This document shows, one piece after another, positions 20,012-29,730 of a DNA stretch of 64,000 bases. Numbering within the stretch: the stretch's first letter is position 1; each line of letters begins with the position of its first letter. The notes under the pieces are model-generated. The model was not told the origin of the DNA, did no database searches, and saw nothing but the letters and a program-made list of their open reading frames with translations. The position numbers and the translations under genes were made by a program. This DNA comes from Lodderomyces elongisporus (lineage: Eukaryota > Ascomycota > Pichiomycetes > Serinales > Debaryomycetaceae): assembly GCF_030384665.1 (NCBI RefSeq), contig NC_083679.1, positions 248,001 to 312,000 of the forward strand. Reading direction: 5' to 3'.

Positions 20012-20665
20012 TTAGACAATAGTGCAGCACAGGCCATGTCTATTCGAATAATACTGAGGAGGTGGTGCTGCCCCGTATCGACGCCTGAGTCCTGGGTTGA
20101 ACATTGATGATGAACCTGAAAAGCCAAATCGGTTGGATCCTCCATACGCACGCGGAGGCATAGCCATGAAAGGTTGATTAAGACCTTGTCTACGACCATG
20201 ACCTAAACCACCACCTGGTCCACCAAATCCACCACCTGGTCCACCAAATCCGTGTCCATGTCCACCTGGTCCACCTCCACCAAACCCTCCTCCTGGTCCT
20301 CCTGGTCCTCCTGGTCCGCCACCTCCAAATCCACCTCCTGGTCCGCCACCTCCATGAAGCAAAATATGGCTTTGTTCTATGTTAGCTGTTTCATTCAATT
20401 GCAAAGGTTGATGGATCGAGGGTGTGCATGCTAGAAGATTGAGGAAATATGGATTGATTCTCTGACACTGAACATTTTTGGGAACAAACGATGTAGTTGT
20501 TACTGACAGCATTAAAGTTAAGGGTAAATTTAAAATTGTATCATTTCCATGAATCGAGTCAAAGTTTTGGCTGACACTTATTTCGTCGGTAGCCATAATT
20601 TGATTGAACTCTACCAAAGTCTGAATTTGATTTTGATCACCAATAATTTCACTCATATTTTGCAT
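20012..20665 (-). CDS. Gly-rich protein with C-terminal CaaX box (predicted prenylated)
   Basis: 217 residues, no recognised family. The first ~100 residues are ordinary in composition, a central block (about 105-160) is almost pure Gly with Pro, Phe and His in GGPGGGFGG-type units, followed by a basic RRRYGAAPPPQYYSNRHG segment and the terminal CCTIV. The last four residues C-T-I-V form a CaaX prenylation signal, and the adjacent upstream Cys could be palmitoylated, so membrane tethering is predicted. A TATAAAAGG element lies 96 bp upstream of the ATG in the correct orientation, which supports expression. An alternative start at the fourth codon (MSEII) is equally plausible. Confidence 0.65.
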   Translation of the reverse strand: MQNMSEIIGDQNQIQTLVEFNQIMATDEISVSQNFDSIHGNDTILNLPLTLMLSVTTTSFVPKNVQCQRINPYFLNLLACTPSIHQPLQLNETANIEQSHILLHGGGGPGGGFGGGGPGGPGGPGGGFGGGGPGGHGHGFGGPGGGFGGPGGGLGHGRRQGLNQPFMAMPPRAYGGSNRFGFSGSSSMFNPGLRRRYGAAPPPQYYSNRHGLCCTIV

Positions 20666-21454
20666 TAGTTCTATCTGATATCTCTAAAAAAATAAAGGGA
20701 GTAGTGGCAAAGAATAAGTAAATGGCTTTCTTCAAATGCATGTAATGACAAATTGGAGACCTTTTATACTACTGGGTATAAGCAACTAAACATTTTATCT
20801 TAGAAAGCAAGGAGAGCAAGAAACAACAGAAAACAGAACACAGAAAACCAAAAACAGCCCCCCTCCCCCTACCTCAAAAAAAAAGAAGAAAAAAAAATAA
20901 GAAAGGTAAAAGGGAAATATGCACTGACATGTGGGGCTCAAACAAGCAATTGGTTTACTATTCTTAGTTTTAAATGTTGCAAAGTCTCTGGACCTCTTTA
21001 ATAACGTGTGAAGCCTTGTTTCTACTTGCTTGCTCTTGATTGCTGGATACCTAATGATGCGCGTGCGGTTATTTCTATATTTTTTATTTTTTCTAGGAAA
21101 ATATTGCACCGCTAGCCATACGCTCACATCAAATCCCGAAATATTGTAAATTCGGGGAATAGGTCGCGTGACTTGGATGGAAGAGAGAAGCGCATGGTGA
21201 ATATAATTATTGCGGGTTGAGTAAAGAAAGAAATATGGAAGAAAAAAAAAAAGGAGAATAATAAAAAATTAAAAAAAAAAAGAAAAGAAATTGTTTTTGA
21301 AATTACTATACATCTATACAACTTAACTTTCAAAAAAGTTCAAATTATTCCCCAAACTATGTGTAACACATTTGTATACAATACTTGTTCCTCTATGGTC
21401 AGTAACCACTAGGTGCTGTTGCAACGGTTCCCATGCATTGGATTCTTGCAAACA
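20666..21454. other. intergenic region upstream of the CaaX gene
   Basis: 789 bp with the TATA element of the CaaX gene, A-rich runs and a C-rich stretch near 20858-20872. No further gene supported; a minus-strand open frame near 20795-21127 is T/poly-Phe rich and is not convincing. Confidence 0.55.
20761..20769 (-). promoter_or_regulatory. TATA box of the CaaX-protein gene
   Basis: CCTTTTATA on the plus strand reads TATAAAAGG on the minus strand, 96 bp upstream of the start codon. Confidence 0.6.
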
Positions 21455-22165
21455 TTATTTGGTCCAGGGGGAGTTTGGTGTGCATGATCCTGAAGATGGT
21501 GTTGTGCACGAGGAAGATGCAAAATAAGTTGCGGGAAACTCTGAATTGGGTCTGTGATCATCTGGTCCAAATGGTGTTGGATGTGGTGGAGGAGAATGTT
21601 CGCGATGTCTATGGTGACGGTGTTTGTGATTGTGTTTGTGTTTGTGTTTTTGATTTTGCTCTTGATTGTGGTGGTGTTGGTGGTAGTGGTGATAATGGAT
21701 GTGGAGACTATCTTGTTGGGGTGGTGGAGGCGGTGACCGAGGCGACAAATGTGAATGGTGAGCACCTTTCGCAAAGTGCTGGCGATGGTTGGAATGATGA
21801 TGGTTATGTGGGTGTGGTGGTGTCAAAGGATGATAGGTATCGTGAGCACCGCCGTGGTGGTGAGGGTGATACTGGTGCTGGTGCTGGTGTTGGTGTTGGT
21901 GTTGGTGCTTATGGCGGCGATGGTGCAATGGTGGAGGAGCGTGAGGACCATGACGACGATGGCGAGAATGAGGATGCGGTGGGGGTGCTGGGGGAGTGGA
22001 ATAGTCATTGAAATGTGGTCGGTGTGGTGGTGGACAATGATTATGAACCCCGTGATGTCCATATGGTTGATGGTATCCATAAGATGGTGGCGATGGTGGA
22101 GGTGGTGGCGGGTGGCCGTAATGGTGATGGGCATGTGCGTGTGGATGATGCATCATTGTTAACAT
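21455..22165 (-). CDS. hypothetical His/Pro-rich protein
   Basis: An open frame of 236 codons, roughly a quarter of them His, with proline runs (PPPPPPSPPSYGYHQPYGHH near the start) and His-Gln and His-Lys alternations. No signal peptide, membrane segment or known domain. Composition suggests either a metal-binding low-complexity protein or a chance frame over CAC/CCA repeats: the other two frames over the same DNA are also long, and one of them ends in a more protein-like CKNPMHGNRCNST, so a frameshift or a different true frame cannot be excluded. A TATATATATG tract about 130 bp upstream could act as promoter. Confidence 0.4.
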   Translation of the reverse strand: MLTMMHHPHAHAHHHYGHPPPPPPSPPSYGYHQPYGHHGVHNHCPPPHRPHFNDYSTPPAPPPHPHSRHRRHGPHAPPPLHHRRHKHQHQHQHQHQHQYHPHHHGGAHDTYHPLTPPHPHNHHHSNHRQHFAKGAHHSHLSPRSPPPPPQQDSLHIHYHHYHQHHHNQEQNQKHKHKHNHKHRHHRHREHSPPPHPTPFGPDDHRPNSEFPATYFASSSCTTPSSGSCTPNSPWTK

Positions 22166-23984
22166 ATGTGAGATTTTTTTTCTGAATTTGACTGACTGTA
22201 ATAATATTAGGAGCGTTTCTGACTAGTAAAGACAATTGGAATAAAAGAGCTTGGTTGAAAAGAACAAAGAAAGACAAAAATCGTAAAATAAATACATATA
22301 TATATATGTGTGTGTGTTATCCGGGATTTGACCCCATATTTATATGCTGCCCCTTCCCCCATCCCTCTGCTGACACGAAATTTTTTTTTTTAATAGTATC
22401 CTTTTCTCTCTTGTGCTCTATTATTTTTTGCCTTTTTTGCTTAGTTGTTTGAATGCTATATTTTATTTGTTCAAAGTATGTTTTCACTTTATTGACTTTT
22501 GGTTATCAGAGCTACTTGTTAATAAGCAACAAAATGACAGCGGCATATGAAATTTATGGCATTTGCACGAGGTACTTATCTAAGCCCTGTTTAGGTCATG
22601 TTTTTTTCATTCACCGATTGCTAATTAGTACTGCACATAAAAATTGAAGACAAAGAGCCAATTTGTAAATCCCGGTACACGACTTTTTGATGCTATTTCA
22701 GACCCCGATGCATGTGGCTTAGCTATATGGCTTCCTTTATTTATTCACGGCTTTTTTTTTGGAGGGATGAAGTATGTACAGGATTGATTGTTATAGAGAA
22801 TTTCATTTTGATATTCTTTTACCAGAGATAAGCAAGAACAATCGAGACAATTAAAAAAAAAATAAAAAAAATAGAAAAAATAGAAAAGAAATGTCATAGT
22901 AGGATTTCGTGAAAATGCCAAAATTAAGGGAGAGGGAGAAAGTGAGAGAGAGAGAGTGTGTGTGTATGTATTGTGGAGAAGAAAAAAGTATTTTTAATGT
23001 GTGCTTGCTTATCAGCAAAAACATGCCGAATTCCATGTTTTCAATTTTTCCACCACCACTGCTTCGTGAATTTCAATGTTCAACACTGTTGAGTTAGGAA
23101 AGATATATTTATCTAAGTTCGCTGTGAATTGTTCAGATGTATTAAGAAGAGCTTCAATTTAAACACAATTCTAGCAAAAGTTTTACAAAAAAAACATTAA
23201 TTTTTTTTACCTTATTTTGCACCAAAAAAAGGTAAAAAAAGAAAAAAGAATTTATTTGCTAATTGCGCTATAAACACAACGTGACCAACGTTGTTTGTTT
23301 TCAAATTTTGCCGGCGTAGCTCATATTTGGCGAAACCTTTTCTTTCTTCATTCCCACACCATTTTCAGAACAAAACTACTTATGGCGTTATCTACTGAAT
23401 ATCAAAGGAAATACAAAAACAAAAACAAAAACAATCATGGGTTAAAAAAAAGGTCAAAAAAAAAACGATAGGAAGAAAAAAAGAAAGAAGAAAGAAAGAA
23501 AGAAATAAAAAATGAGACTGGCTGATTAACTTTTGCCCTTGGAAGAAATACCGTAGCCTTAATGTTAAAGTCTCGTCTCATCCACCTTGTTCTACTCGAA
23601 GAGCCAATGAAAGTGTTTTGCTTCGACAACTTTATGTATTTTTATTTGCTTATATACACAAATACTTATATCAATAATTGGGAATTGGAAAGAGAACAAT
23701 TCATAGGCGAGTCTAGACCTGTTAAAAAAATGAATTTGGAATCCAATAAGCCACGTGACCTGCTGTGCTATATCATAGCTATAACTACTATCTGCAAACC
23801 AAGTTATCGATCTATTTTTAGAAATTTGTGTTTTTTGCTTTGCCTTCAGCTGGTGTTTGTGTTTGTGTTTTCGTTCTTTTCTTTTTCTCTCTAACTTTAT
23901 GATGTGCAAAAAAGTAAACCTAAACACCAATATCTAAGGAGTCCCTGCCAGTATTATTATAAATTCATTTTCTTTTTTCTTTTT

Positions 23985-24018
<34 letters not shown>

Positions 24019-24796
24019 CTTTTTTTTATTTATTTTGTTCTTGGACGATTTTTTACTGCACTTCCTAATTGGGAGATTATTCTGTCCTTTTCTTTTTCCC
24101 TTACTTTCCACACACACATACACACACTACCTCTTCCTCCCCCGACACACTGCCAAATCCAGCAAGGGTGCACACATGGTAGCAGTACAGATGGTAAATT
24201 TTTTGCAAAAGAGCAAGGATAACAAATACTGAATGAAGAACAGCTGACGGGGGCGGAGAAAGTGGAGAGAGTGAGAGAGAGAGAGAGAGAGAGAAAAAGA
24301 AAAAAAAAAAGAGGTAGTGCACATGTGCATATTTTGACGATTCTGGTGCGATTCTGTATGTTGGCCAGAACAACAAATAGAACTAGCGGCATACTTAAAT
24401 GGCCGGCCTACTTCAACAACTACAGGGAAAATAAAAAAACAGAAATTGAACAACAACAACAACAACAACAACAATAACAACAAAAAATAAAAAAAAAATA
24501 AAAAATAAAAAATAAAAATACTTGTCAAGGCAGAAAAGAAACAAAATCTACATTGAATTTCATTTTAACATTTACATTTACTTTTTGACCTTTTGTATTA
24601 CTCTTACACCTTCTTTTTTTTTTGCTTTTTGCTTTCGGCTTGAATAACACTACAGTTTCCAAAGCTTTCCATATCACTCGTTTAAGCAACAAATAGACAC
24701 TTGATTTATTTTCTTCCTTTGTATCAAACAATACAAACAAACAACATCAAAGAAAGAACGACAGCAGTCTCTAAAACATATTAAATTAACATAAAA
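22166..24796. other. long intergenic region upstream of CCW14
   Basis: 2.6 kb without a supportable gene. It contains GT and GA repeats (22300-22317, 22920-22970), CACGTGA at 23752-23758, a very long T-run at about 23990-24018, a (GA)n run at 24268-24296 and a CAA repeat at 24451-24480. Such length fits the large upstream regions common for wall-protein genes. Confidence 0.6.
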
Positions 24797-25513
24797 ATGG
24801 CCACATTCGTTAAAGTATCAACATTCTTAGCAATCATTGCTTCCTTGCAACAACTTGCAGTGGCTACTCCGCCAGCTTGTCTCTTGGCCTGTGTTGCACA
24901 AGTCAACAAAAACAACGACGAATCATGTTCTGGTCTCAACAGCTTGTCTTGTATCTGCTCAAACGAGTCCGATGATATTTTGAAATGTTTGGATGACATT
25001 TGTCCAAATGGCGATGCTGACACCGCAAAGAAAGCTTTTGAAAGCTCTTGTGACGGCTATGCTGATGTTGAGCAGTCCTCATCTGCTGAAGAAAGCTCAA
25101 GTACTGAAGCACCATCATCTACTGAAACCGAATCCTCGGCTGAGGCATCTTCCACAGAAGAATCATCTGCTGCTCCATCGTCTTCATCATCAGCACAGGA
25201 AACCTCTGAAGCTGCACCATCATCAGCACAAGAAACCTCTGAAGCTGCACCATCATCAGCACAAGAAACCTCTGAAGCTGCACCATCATCAGCACAAGAA
25301 ACCTCTGAAGCTGCACCATCATCAACACAAGAAACCTCGGAGGCTGCACCATCATCCACTTTGGCTACTTCCTCAGTTGCCCAGGAGACTTCTTCTACAG
25401 TTGCAACCGAGTCTTCATCAGCACCAGGTGTTGCCACTCAAACTGACGAGTCTGGTGCGAACAAGTTGGGTATGGGTGCATTGGTTGGTTTGATTGGTGC
25501 TGCTTTGTTATAA
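24797..25513 (+). CDS. CCW14: CCW14/SSR1, CFEM-domain GPI-anchored cell-wall protein
   Basis: 238 residues. Signal peptide 1-23, cleaved before TPPACLLACVAQV; a CFEM domain with all eight Cys (28, 32, 44, 52, 54, 64, 69, 85) and the CLDDICPNGDADTA block typical of Ccw14/Ssr1; a Ser/Thr/Glu-rich stalk with five tandem SAQETSEAAPS-type units; and a C-terminal GPI signal ending in GALVGLIGAALL. The position three residues before the fourth Cys, Asp in heme-binding CFEM proteins such as Rbt5, is Ser here with Asn next to it, so a structural wall role rather than heme uptake is expected. The family forms part of the inner cell wall and affects wall integrity. Confidence 0.93.
   Translation: MATFVKVSTFLAIIASLQQLAVATPPACLLACVAQVNKNNDESCSGLNSLSCICSNESDDILKCLDDICPNGDADTAKKAFESSCDGYADVEQSSSAEESSSTEAPSSTETESSAEASSTEESSAAPSSSSSAQETSEAAPSSAQETSEAAPSSAQETSEAAPSSAQETSEAAPSSTQETSEAAPSSTLATSSVAQETSSTVATESSSAPGVATQTDESGANKLGMGALVGLIGAALL
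25190..25354 (+). repeat. five tandem 33-bp units inside CCW14
   Basis: Units start at 25190, 25223, 25256, 25289 and 25322, each encoding an 11-residue SAQETSEAAPS-type repeat of the O-glycosylated stalk. Near-identity of the middle three predicts length polymorphism. Confidence 0.95.
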
Positions 25514-26396
25514 GCTTTTCTATTGTGATTCCCCCCTCCCTCTTTTAAGCCTGGCAAAAGTTAAAATTTATCAACTAGCGACAATGCCGCTAACTGTTTA
25601 TCGCCATTCCCGTTTTGCATTTTTCAATTTTATCGTTTTAGTTTCAAGTACAATTTATAAATGTATATTTATATATTACAAAATAAGTGTTTTTGTTGAT
25701 TGTTTTTAATATTATTTTTTTATTTTTGTTTTCAAATTAGAAAAGTGAAAATAGAAGGACCGATTGATTAGCACTAGTTTATCGCACTTGACTCAACCAT
25801 GTACCATAAGATTCTTTCTCTACTTTGTATAATCGTTTTGTGCGGTCAGTCGGTTGGGGCCTCTCAAGCCCATTGAATCTTTTACAATTTCATACTTAGT
25901 CTCAGAGAAACTGTCCCAATCAAGTCGACAAATTACAAGCCTTGTTGATGTTTAGTGACCATAAACATATAGAAACACAGCCAAAGCACATTACCACGAT
26001 CCTATAGTCAACTCTGCCTATTGATGAAGAAAGGAAGGAAGGAAGGAAGAAAGGAAGGAAGGAAGGAAGGAAGGAAGGAAGGAAGGAAGGAAGGAAGGAA
26101 GGAAGGAAGGAAGGAAGGAAGGAAGGAAGGAAGGAAGGAAGGAAGGGATGAATGAACCTAAATGTTAGTTTCGGCCACTAGCACCATTGAGTGAAGTGCT
26201 CGCATATTAGCAAGTGAATGTTTTTGTATGAACCGGTAAAGTTCTTACGCCAGGAACTCTAAAATTTGTATCTATATTAATACTCTAATAAAAAAAAGAA
26301 ATCTAAAGAAACAAGTCTATATTCTCCCTTGTATGACCTGAAATAATGTACCTTGTACTTGAATAAAAAAATTTTTTTTTGCCATGTTCAAATCAC
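25514..26396. other. convergent intergenic region CCW14 / GUD1
   Basis: 883 bp between two 3' ends. It contains the long GGAA microsatellite at 26031-26146; otherwise AT-rich with no gene or RNA recognised. Confidence 0.6.
26031..26146. repeat. (GGAA)n tetranucleotide microsatellite
   Basis: About 28 GGAA units with a single interruption near 26049-26051, in the gap between two convergent genes. Confidence 0.97.
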
Positions 26397-28022
26397 TTAA
26401 GCTTCCTTGTCAATCACCAACCGGCCATTACACCATACTTTTACGCAATTTCTGTCGTCACCACTAAACACCCATTTTCCCAATAAATTCAAAACCTTTT
26501 GCCTCCTTGTCTGATCCTCGTCAGCACCACCGTCAAAAGGTAATTGCCAGTTGAAAACATCAGTGTTGGAGTTGGGTACTCCCAAGTCAATCAACTGAGC
26601 ATCAAACCGTTTACCCACAGCAAATGTTCCCACGGTGTCTTTTAACCCCACAGCTTTCGCACCACCCAAAGTAGACATGAACAATCCATCGGAAATGGAT
26701 AATTTGCAGTTTTCATTAGATTGTTGTACATCTTTCGTATCTTTCATGGATAAATGGTGACTTACCAATATCGCATGCTTGACGATTTGCAAAATACTCG
26801 TGTCAAACCCACCACTGACATCGGTACCTAAAGACACATTTATCTTGTCCTCGTACAAGTACTTACGTACCGGTGCCTCGCCACTTGAAATGAACGAATT
26901 CGAGGTTGGGCAATGCGAAATAGAACATTTTTGACCGGCAACCAAGTCACACTCCTTTTGCGATAAATGTATTGCATGAGCAAGAATTGTACGCAGGTTG
27001 AGCAAATTGTACTTGTTGTAAACCTGGGAATAACTTTCAGATTCAGGAAATAGTTGCTTGACAAGCTCAATTTCTTGCTTGTTCTCACTTATGTGTGTTT
27101 GAATCGGCAAATCTTGTTCATTACTCAACCTTCCTAAGTAGCGTAACATTTTCTTAGAGCACAGCGGAGCAAATCTTGGCGTCACTATAGGTTTGACGAG
27201 TGTCTCACCAGGTGGGTTCACCATTTGACAATGAGAAATAATTTTTTGCATTGACTCCTCACACTCACTCAAACTCTCTTCATATGTTGGGTAAGACTTG
27301 TTATGATCCATGCATACCTTGCCTACAAACCCACGCTGGCCATGTTGAAGAAGTAAATCAGCAAACAAGTTTGTAGTCTCGGGGTCAATCGTAGTGAAAT
27401 ACGAGGCACATGTTGTACCATTACTCAAAGTACGGTCGATGATTTTCGAGTAGACCAACTTGGCAATCTCAATTTTTTTCTCCAGGTCATCTGTAGAATC
27501 CAGAGGCACTCCAAACTTCAGCTCAACTGCAAATGTGTAAGTTGTTAACCAATCAAGCAACGGTGTGTCCAAGCCAATACCAATATTGGGAAATTGAGAG
27601 GCATGGATATGCGTGTCAATAAACCCAGGGAAAAAAAACTTGGTTAGATCCCTTGAGTTGTCAACAAATTCAATAGCCTCTAAGCTGCTAATGTTTGATG
27701 TTGGGTTGTATTGGGATTTGAAAAACTCAACTGGTGATTGCGGGCCATTATTAGACTCAAAGTTTTTGTATATGAAATCAATTTCACCAAAAGTATTCAC
27801 ACCAACTAAAGTATTAAAATTAATCTCTAGCTCCGATAATCTGGGCGTGTGTATGAATGTACCATAGTACAACGTATATGTTATGGGAGATGTTGCTTTA
27901 GCAGTGGAAGAGTAAGGCGTGGTAGTTGTTTTAGTGTTTTTAGAAGACAAAGACAATGTTGCTGATGTTAAAGTGGAGATAGGCATCGCTTGAGTTGGAT
28001 AATCTTGTTGAAAACGTGTCAT
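26397..28022 (-). CDS. GUD1: guanine deaminase
   Basis: 541 residues, somewhat longer than S. cerevisiae Gud1 because of a Ser/Thr-rich N-terminal extension (about 1-45; a second Met at 13 could also start translation). The amidohydrolase signature PGFIDTHIHASQ places zinc-binding His at 138 and 140; TPRFAPLCS forms the substrate pocket; THISE (His310), LAHAIHLS and LGTDVSGG (Asp401) supply the remaining metal and catalytic residues. The enzyme hydrolyses guanine to xanthine and ammonia in the cytosol, feeding purine salvage or catabolism. A GATAAG core (CTTATC at 28265-28270) in the upstream region may link it to nitrogen regulation. It is divergent from the NmrA-like gene. Confidence 0.95.
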   Translation of the reverse strand: MTRFQQDYPTQAMPISTLTSATLSLSSKNTKTTTTPYSSTAKATSPITYTLYYGTFIHTPRLSELEINFNTLVGVNTFGEIDFIYKNFESNNGPQSPVEFFKSQYNPTSNISSLEAIEFVDNSRDLTKFFFPGFIDTHIHASQFPNIGIGLDTPLLDWLTTYTFAVELKFGVPLDSTDDLEKKIEIAKLVYSKIIDRTLSNGTTCASYFTTIDPETTNLFADLLLQHGQRGFVGKVCMDHNKSYPTYEESLSECEESMQKIISHCQMVNPPGETLVKPIVTPRFAPLCSKKMLRYLGRLSNEQDLPIQTHISENKQEIELVKQLFPESESYSQVYNKYNLLNLRTILAHAIHLSQKECDLVAGQKCSISHCPTSNSFISSGEAPVRKYLYEDKINVSLGTDVSGGFDTSILQIVKHAILVSHHLSMKDTKDVQQSNENCKLSISDGLFMSTLGGAKAVGLKDTVGTFAVGKRFDAQLIDLGVPNSNTDVFNWQLPFDGGADEDQTRRQKVLNLLGKWVFSGDDRNCVKVWCNGRLVIDKEA

Positions 28023-28377
28023 ATCTATGAAATAAAAACAAAAATAGTAGAAACCGGAACTTCCTTTATCTTATATAGATATTTATATAAGTTATTGTCG
28101 GTAAATTCATATATATGTGAATTGCAAATTAAATAAAGGCTATCACAATATCCAACCCTGAATTTCGTTTTTCTTCATTTGTTCTATATTATTATCATCA
28201 TCATTATTATTAATAATATTATTATTATTATTATCACTCTTTGTATTTTCTTGAACCTGGGGTACTTATCTCGCGCTCTTGCGCAGTTAGAACTTTTTCT
28301 GCGTTTTTTTTTTTTGTTTTTCTGATTATACTTTGTATTTACTGATCTTGTCCTGATAACAAGATAATTAAACTCTT

Positions 28378-28390
28378 GTTCCGACGGAAC
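28378..28390. promoter_or_regulatory. everted CCG-N-CGG palindrome (zinc-cluster factor site, copy 1)
   Basis: GTTCCGACGGAAC is a perfect 13-bp palindrome around one central base, in the form bound by Zn2Cys6 dimers (it also fits the TCCRNYGGA Lys14-type consensus). Copy 2 lies at 28557-28567. Confidence 0.45.
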
Positions 28391-28556
28391 ATTTATGTAG
28401 CAAGTTTTAACCTTGGAGTGGCCGTCTTTGTTACAACAGAACGATGAAAATGGCAAATATCATATATATCATCCTTTAGCGAATATAAAAACAGGTGCAA
28501 CCATTTTTTATATGGCTAAGATGAGTTGACTTGGTAATTTGTTTTTTAATGTTTTC

Positions 28557-28567
28557 TCCGTCGGAAC
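28557..28567. promoter_or_regulatory. everted CCG-N-CGG palindrome (copy 2)
   Basis: TCCGTCGGAAC is the reverse complement of 11 bases of copy 1, 179 bp away and closer to the NmrA-like gene. Confidence 0.45.
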
Positions 28568-29190
28568 AAATGGCGTTGAACGTCGGTAGGGAGAAGTTTG
28601 CACCACCGAAACTAATTTAATTCGTCAATTGAGAAACCAGAGAAAAAAAAAAAGGAAGAAAGCAAAGGAAAAGCGAATAACAAACAAAATATAGAGCACA
28701 GATTAAAATGAGAGAATAACAAGAAAGAAGAGCTTACAAGATTTAACTAAAATGAAAAATGCAAGAAAAAAAAAGAAAAAAAGAAAAAAAGGAAGAAAGA
28801 AAAAGAAAAATGGTAAACAATGTGGATGAAAGTTGTTGAAACGGCAGCTACTTTCAAAGCACAAGAGTTTCGAAACAGGTTGTTCTGTAAAATCCACAAA
28901 CTGTTAATCATAGAGTAAAATGTCGTAGTTTGTAATCCAGTCTATTAATTCAGAATTCAAGCTTTCATGATATCTTCAACAGTTTTACCCTTGAACACAT
29001 TCTAAAGATTCTTTTTTTTTCTTTCTTTTTGCAACCACTCGTCTGTCAACCAATCTTGTCCTATATCTTAGAGCTGGTGTAGGTATCAAATCAAGGCAAA
29101 AAAAAAAATTGTTGTCGGTTAAACTTTGTACCGTGTGAAAGACCGATTTGTAATCTGAAGCCTTATACACATGGTAGCATAGACAGAAAA

Positions 29191-29238
29191 TTACTAATTT
29201 GCTTAAGTAATTTCCACTTACCATAGTTATTACGTAAG
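29191..29238. promoter_or_regulatory. pair of Yap/Cap1-type response elements
   Basis: TTACTAA (29191-29197) and TTACGTAAG (29230-29238) lie 33 bp apart, about 500 bp upstream of the NmrA-like gene. These are the two classical Yap-family sequences. Confidence 0.45.
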
Positions 29239-29564
29239 CAATTATATGTCAGCAATAGTGTAAGCAAAAACAGGCTTATGTAATCAGTAGAACTATAGGA
29301 GACACCGGGCTTCTGTGGGGAAGAATGTGTGCAAGGGAGAGGGGGAGGATGGAGGAAAGAAGGGGACGATTTAGGCTAAGCACAGTAACCACAGTTTTGC
29401 CTACCCAAATGTAAGTTGTAAGTTGATTTGTAGTAACAGTTGCAATGTAAAGTGGTCAAATTTGTAATGCACGGAAAAGCCACCATTTACTTCCAAGATG
29501 ACAAAAACCATAACCACAACTGCAACCACCACAGTTTTGAGGATCGCTGCTTCTTCCTCTTAAA

Positions 29565-29574
29565 TATATAAAAA
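29565..29574 (+). promoter_or_regulatory. TATA box of the NmrA-like gene
   Basis: TATATAAAAA lies 157 bp upstream of the ATG, followed by a CT-rich and then CAA-rich leader typical of strongly expressed yeast genes. Confidence 0.6.
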
Positions 29575-29730
29575 CCGCTCTTGTTCCTCTATCCTACTAC
29601 TAGAACATTAATTTAAGTTTTCATATTAGCAACAACAACAACAACAACCACAAATATTTTTTAAAGTCTTTGAATATTTTCATAGCACCCTACTCGCCAC
29701 GTATAGCAACTCAAATTCAATCTATTACAA

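Larger units (their letters stand above)
28023..29730. other. divergent promoter region GUD1 / NmrA-like
   Basis: 1.7 kb shared upstream region. It holds an ATT/ATC microsatellite near 28185-28225, two oppositely oriented CCG-N-CGG palindromes (28378-28390 and 28557-28567), Yap-type sites TTACTAA (29191-29197) and TTACGTAA (29230-29237), and the TATATAAAAA box at 29565-29574. No gene is seen. Confidence 0.65.

Noticed and set aside
22041..22277. Minus-strand open frame overlapping the start of the His-rich frame
   Set aside because: No domain, mostly T-run-encoded; overlaps a presumed promoter region.
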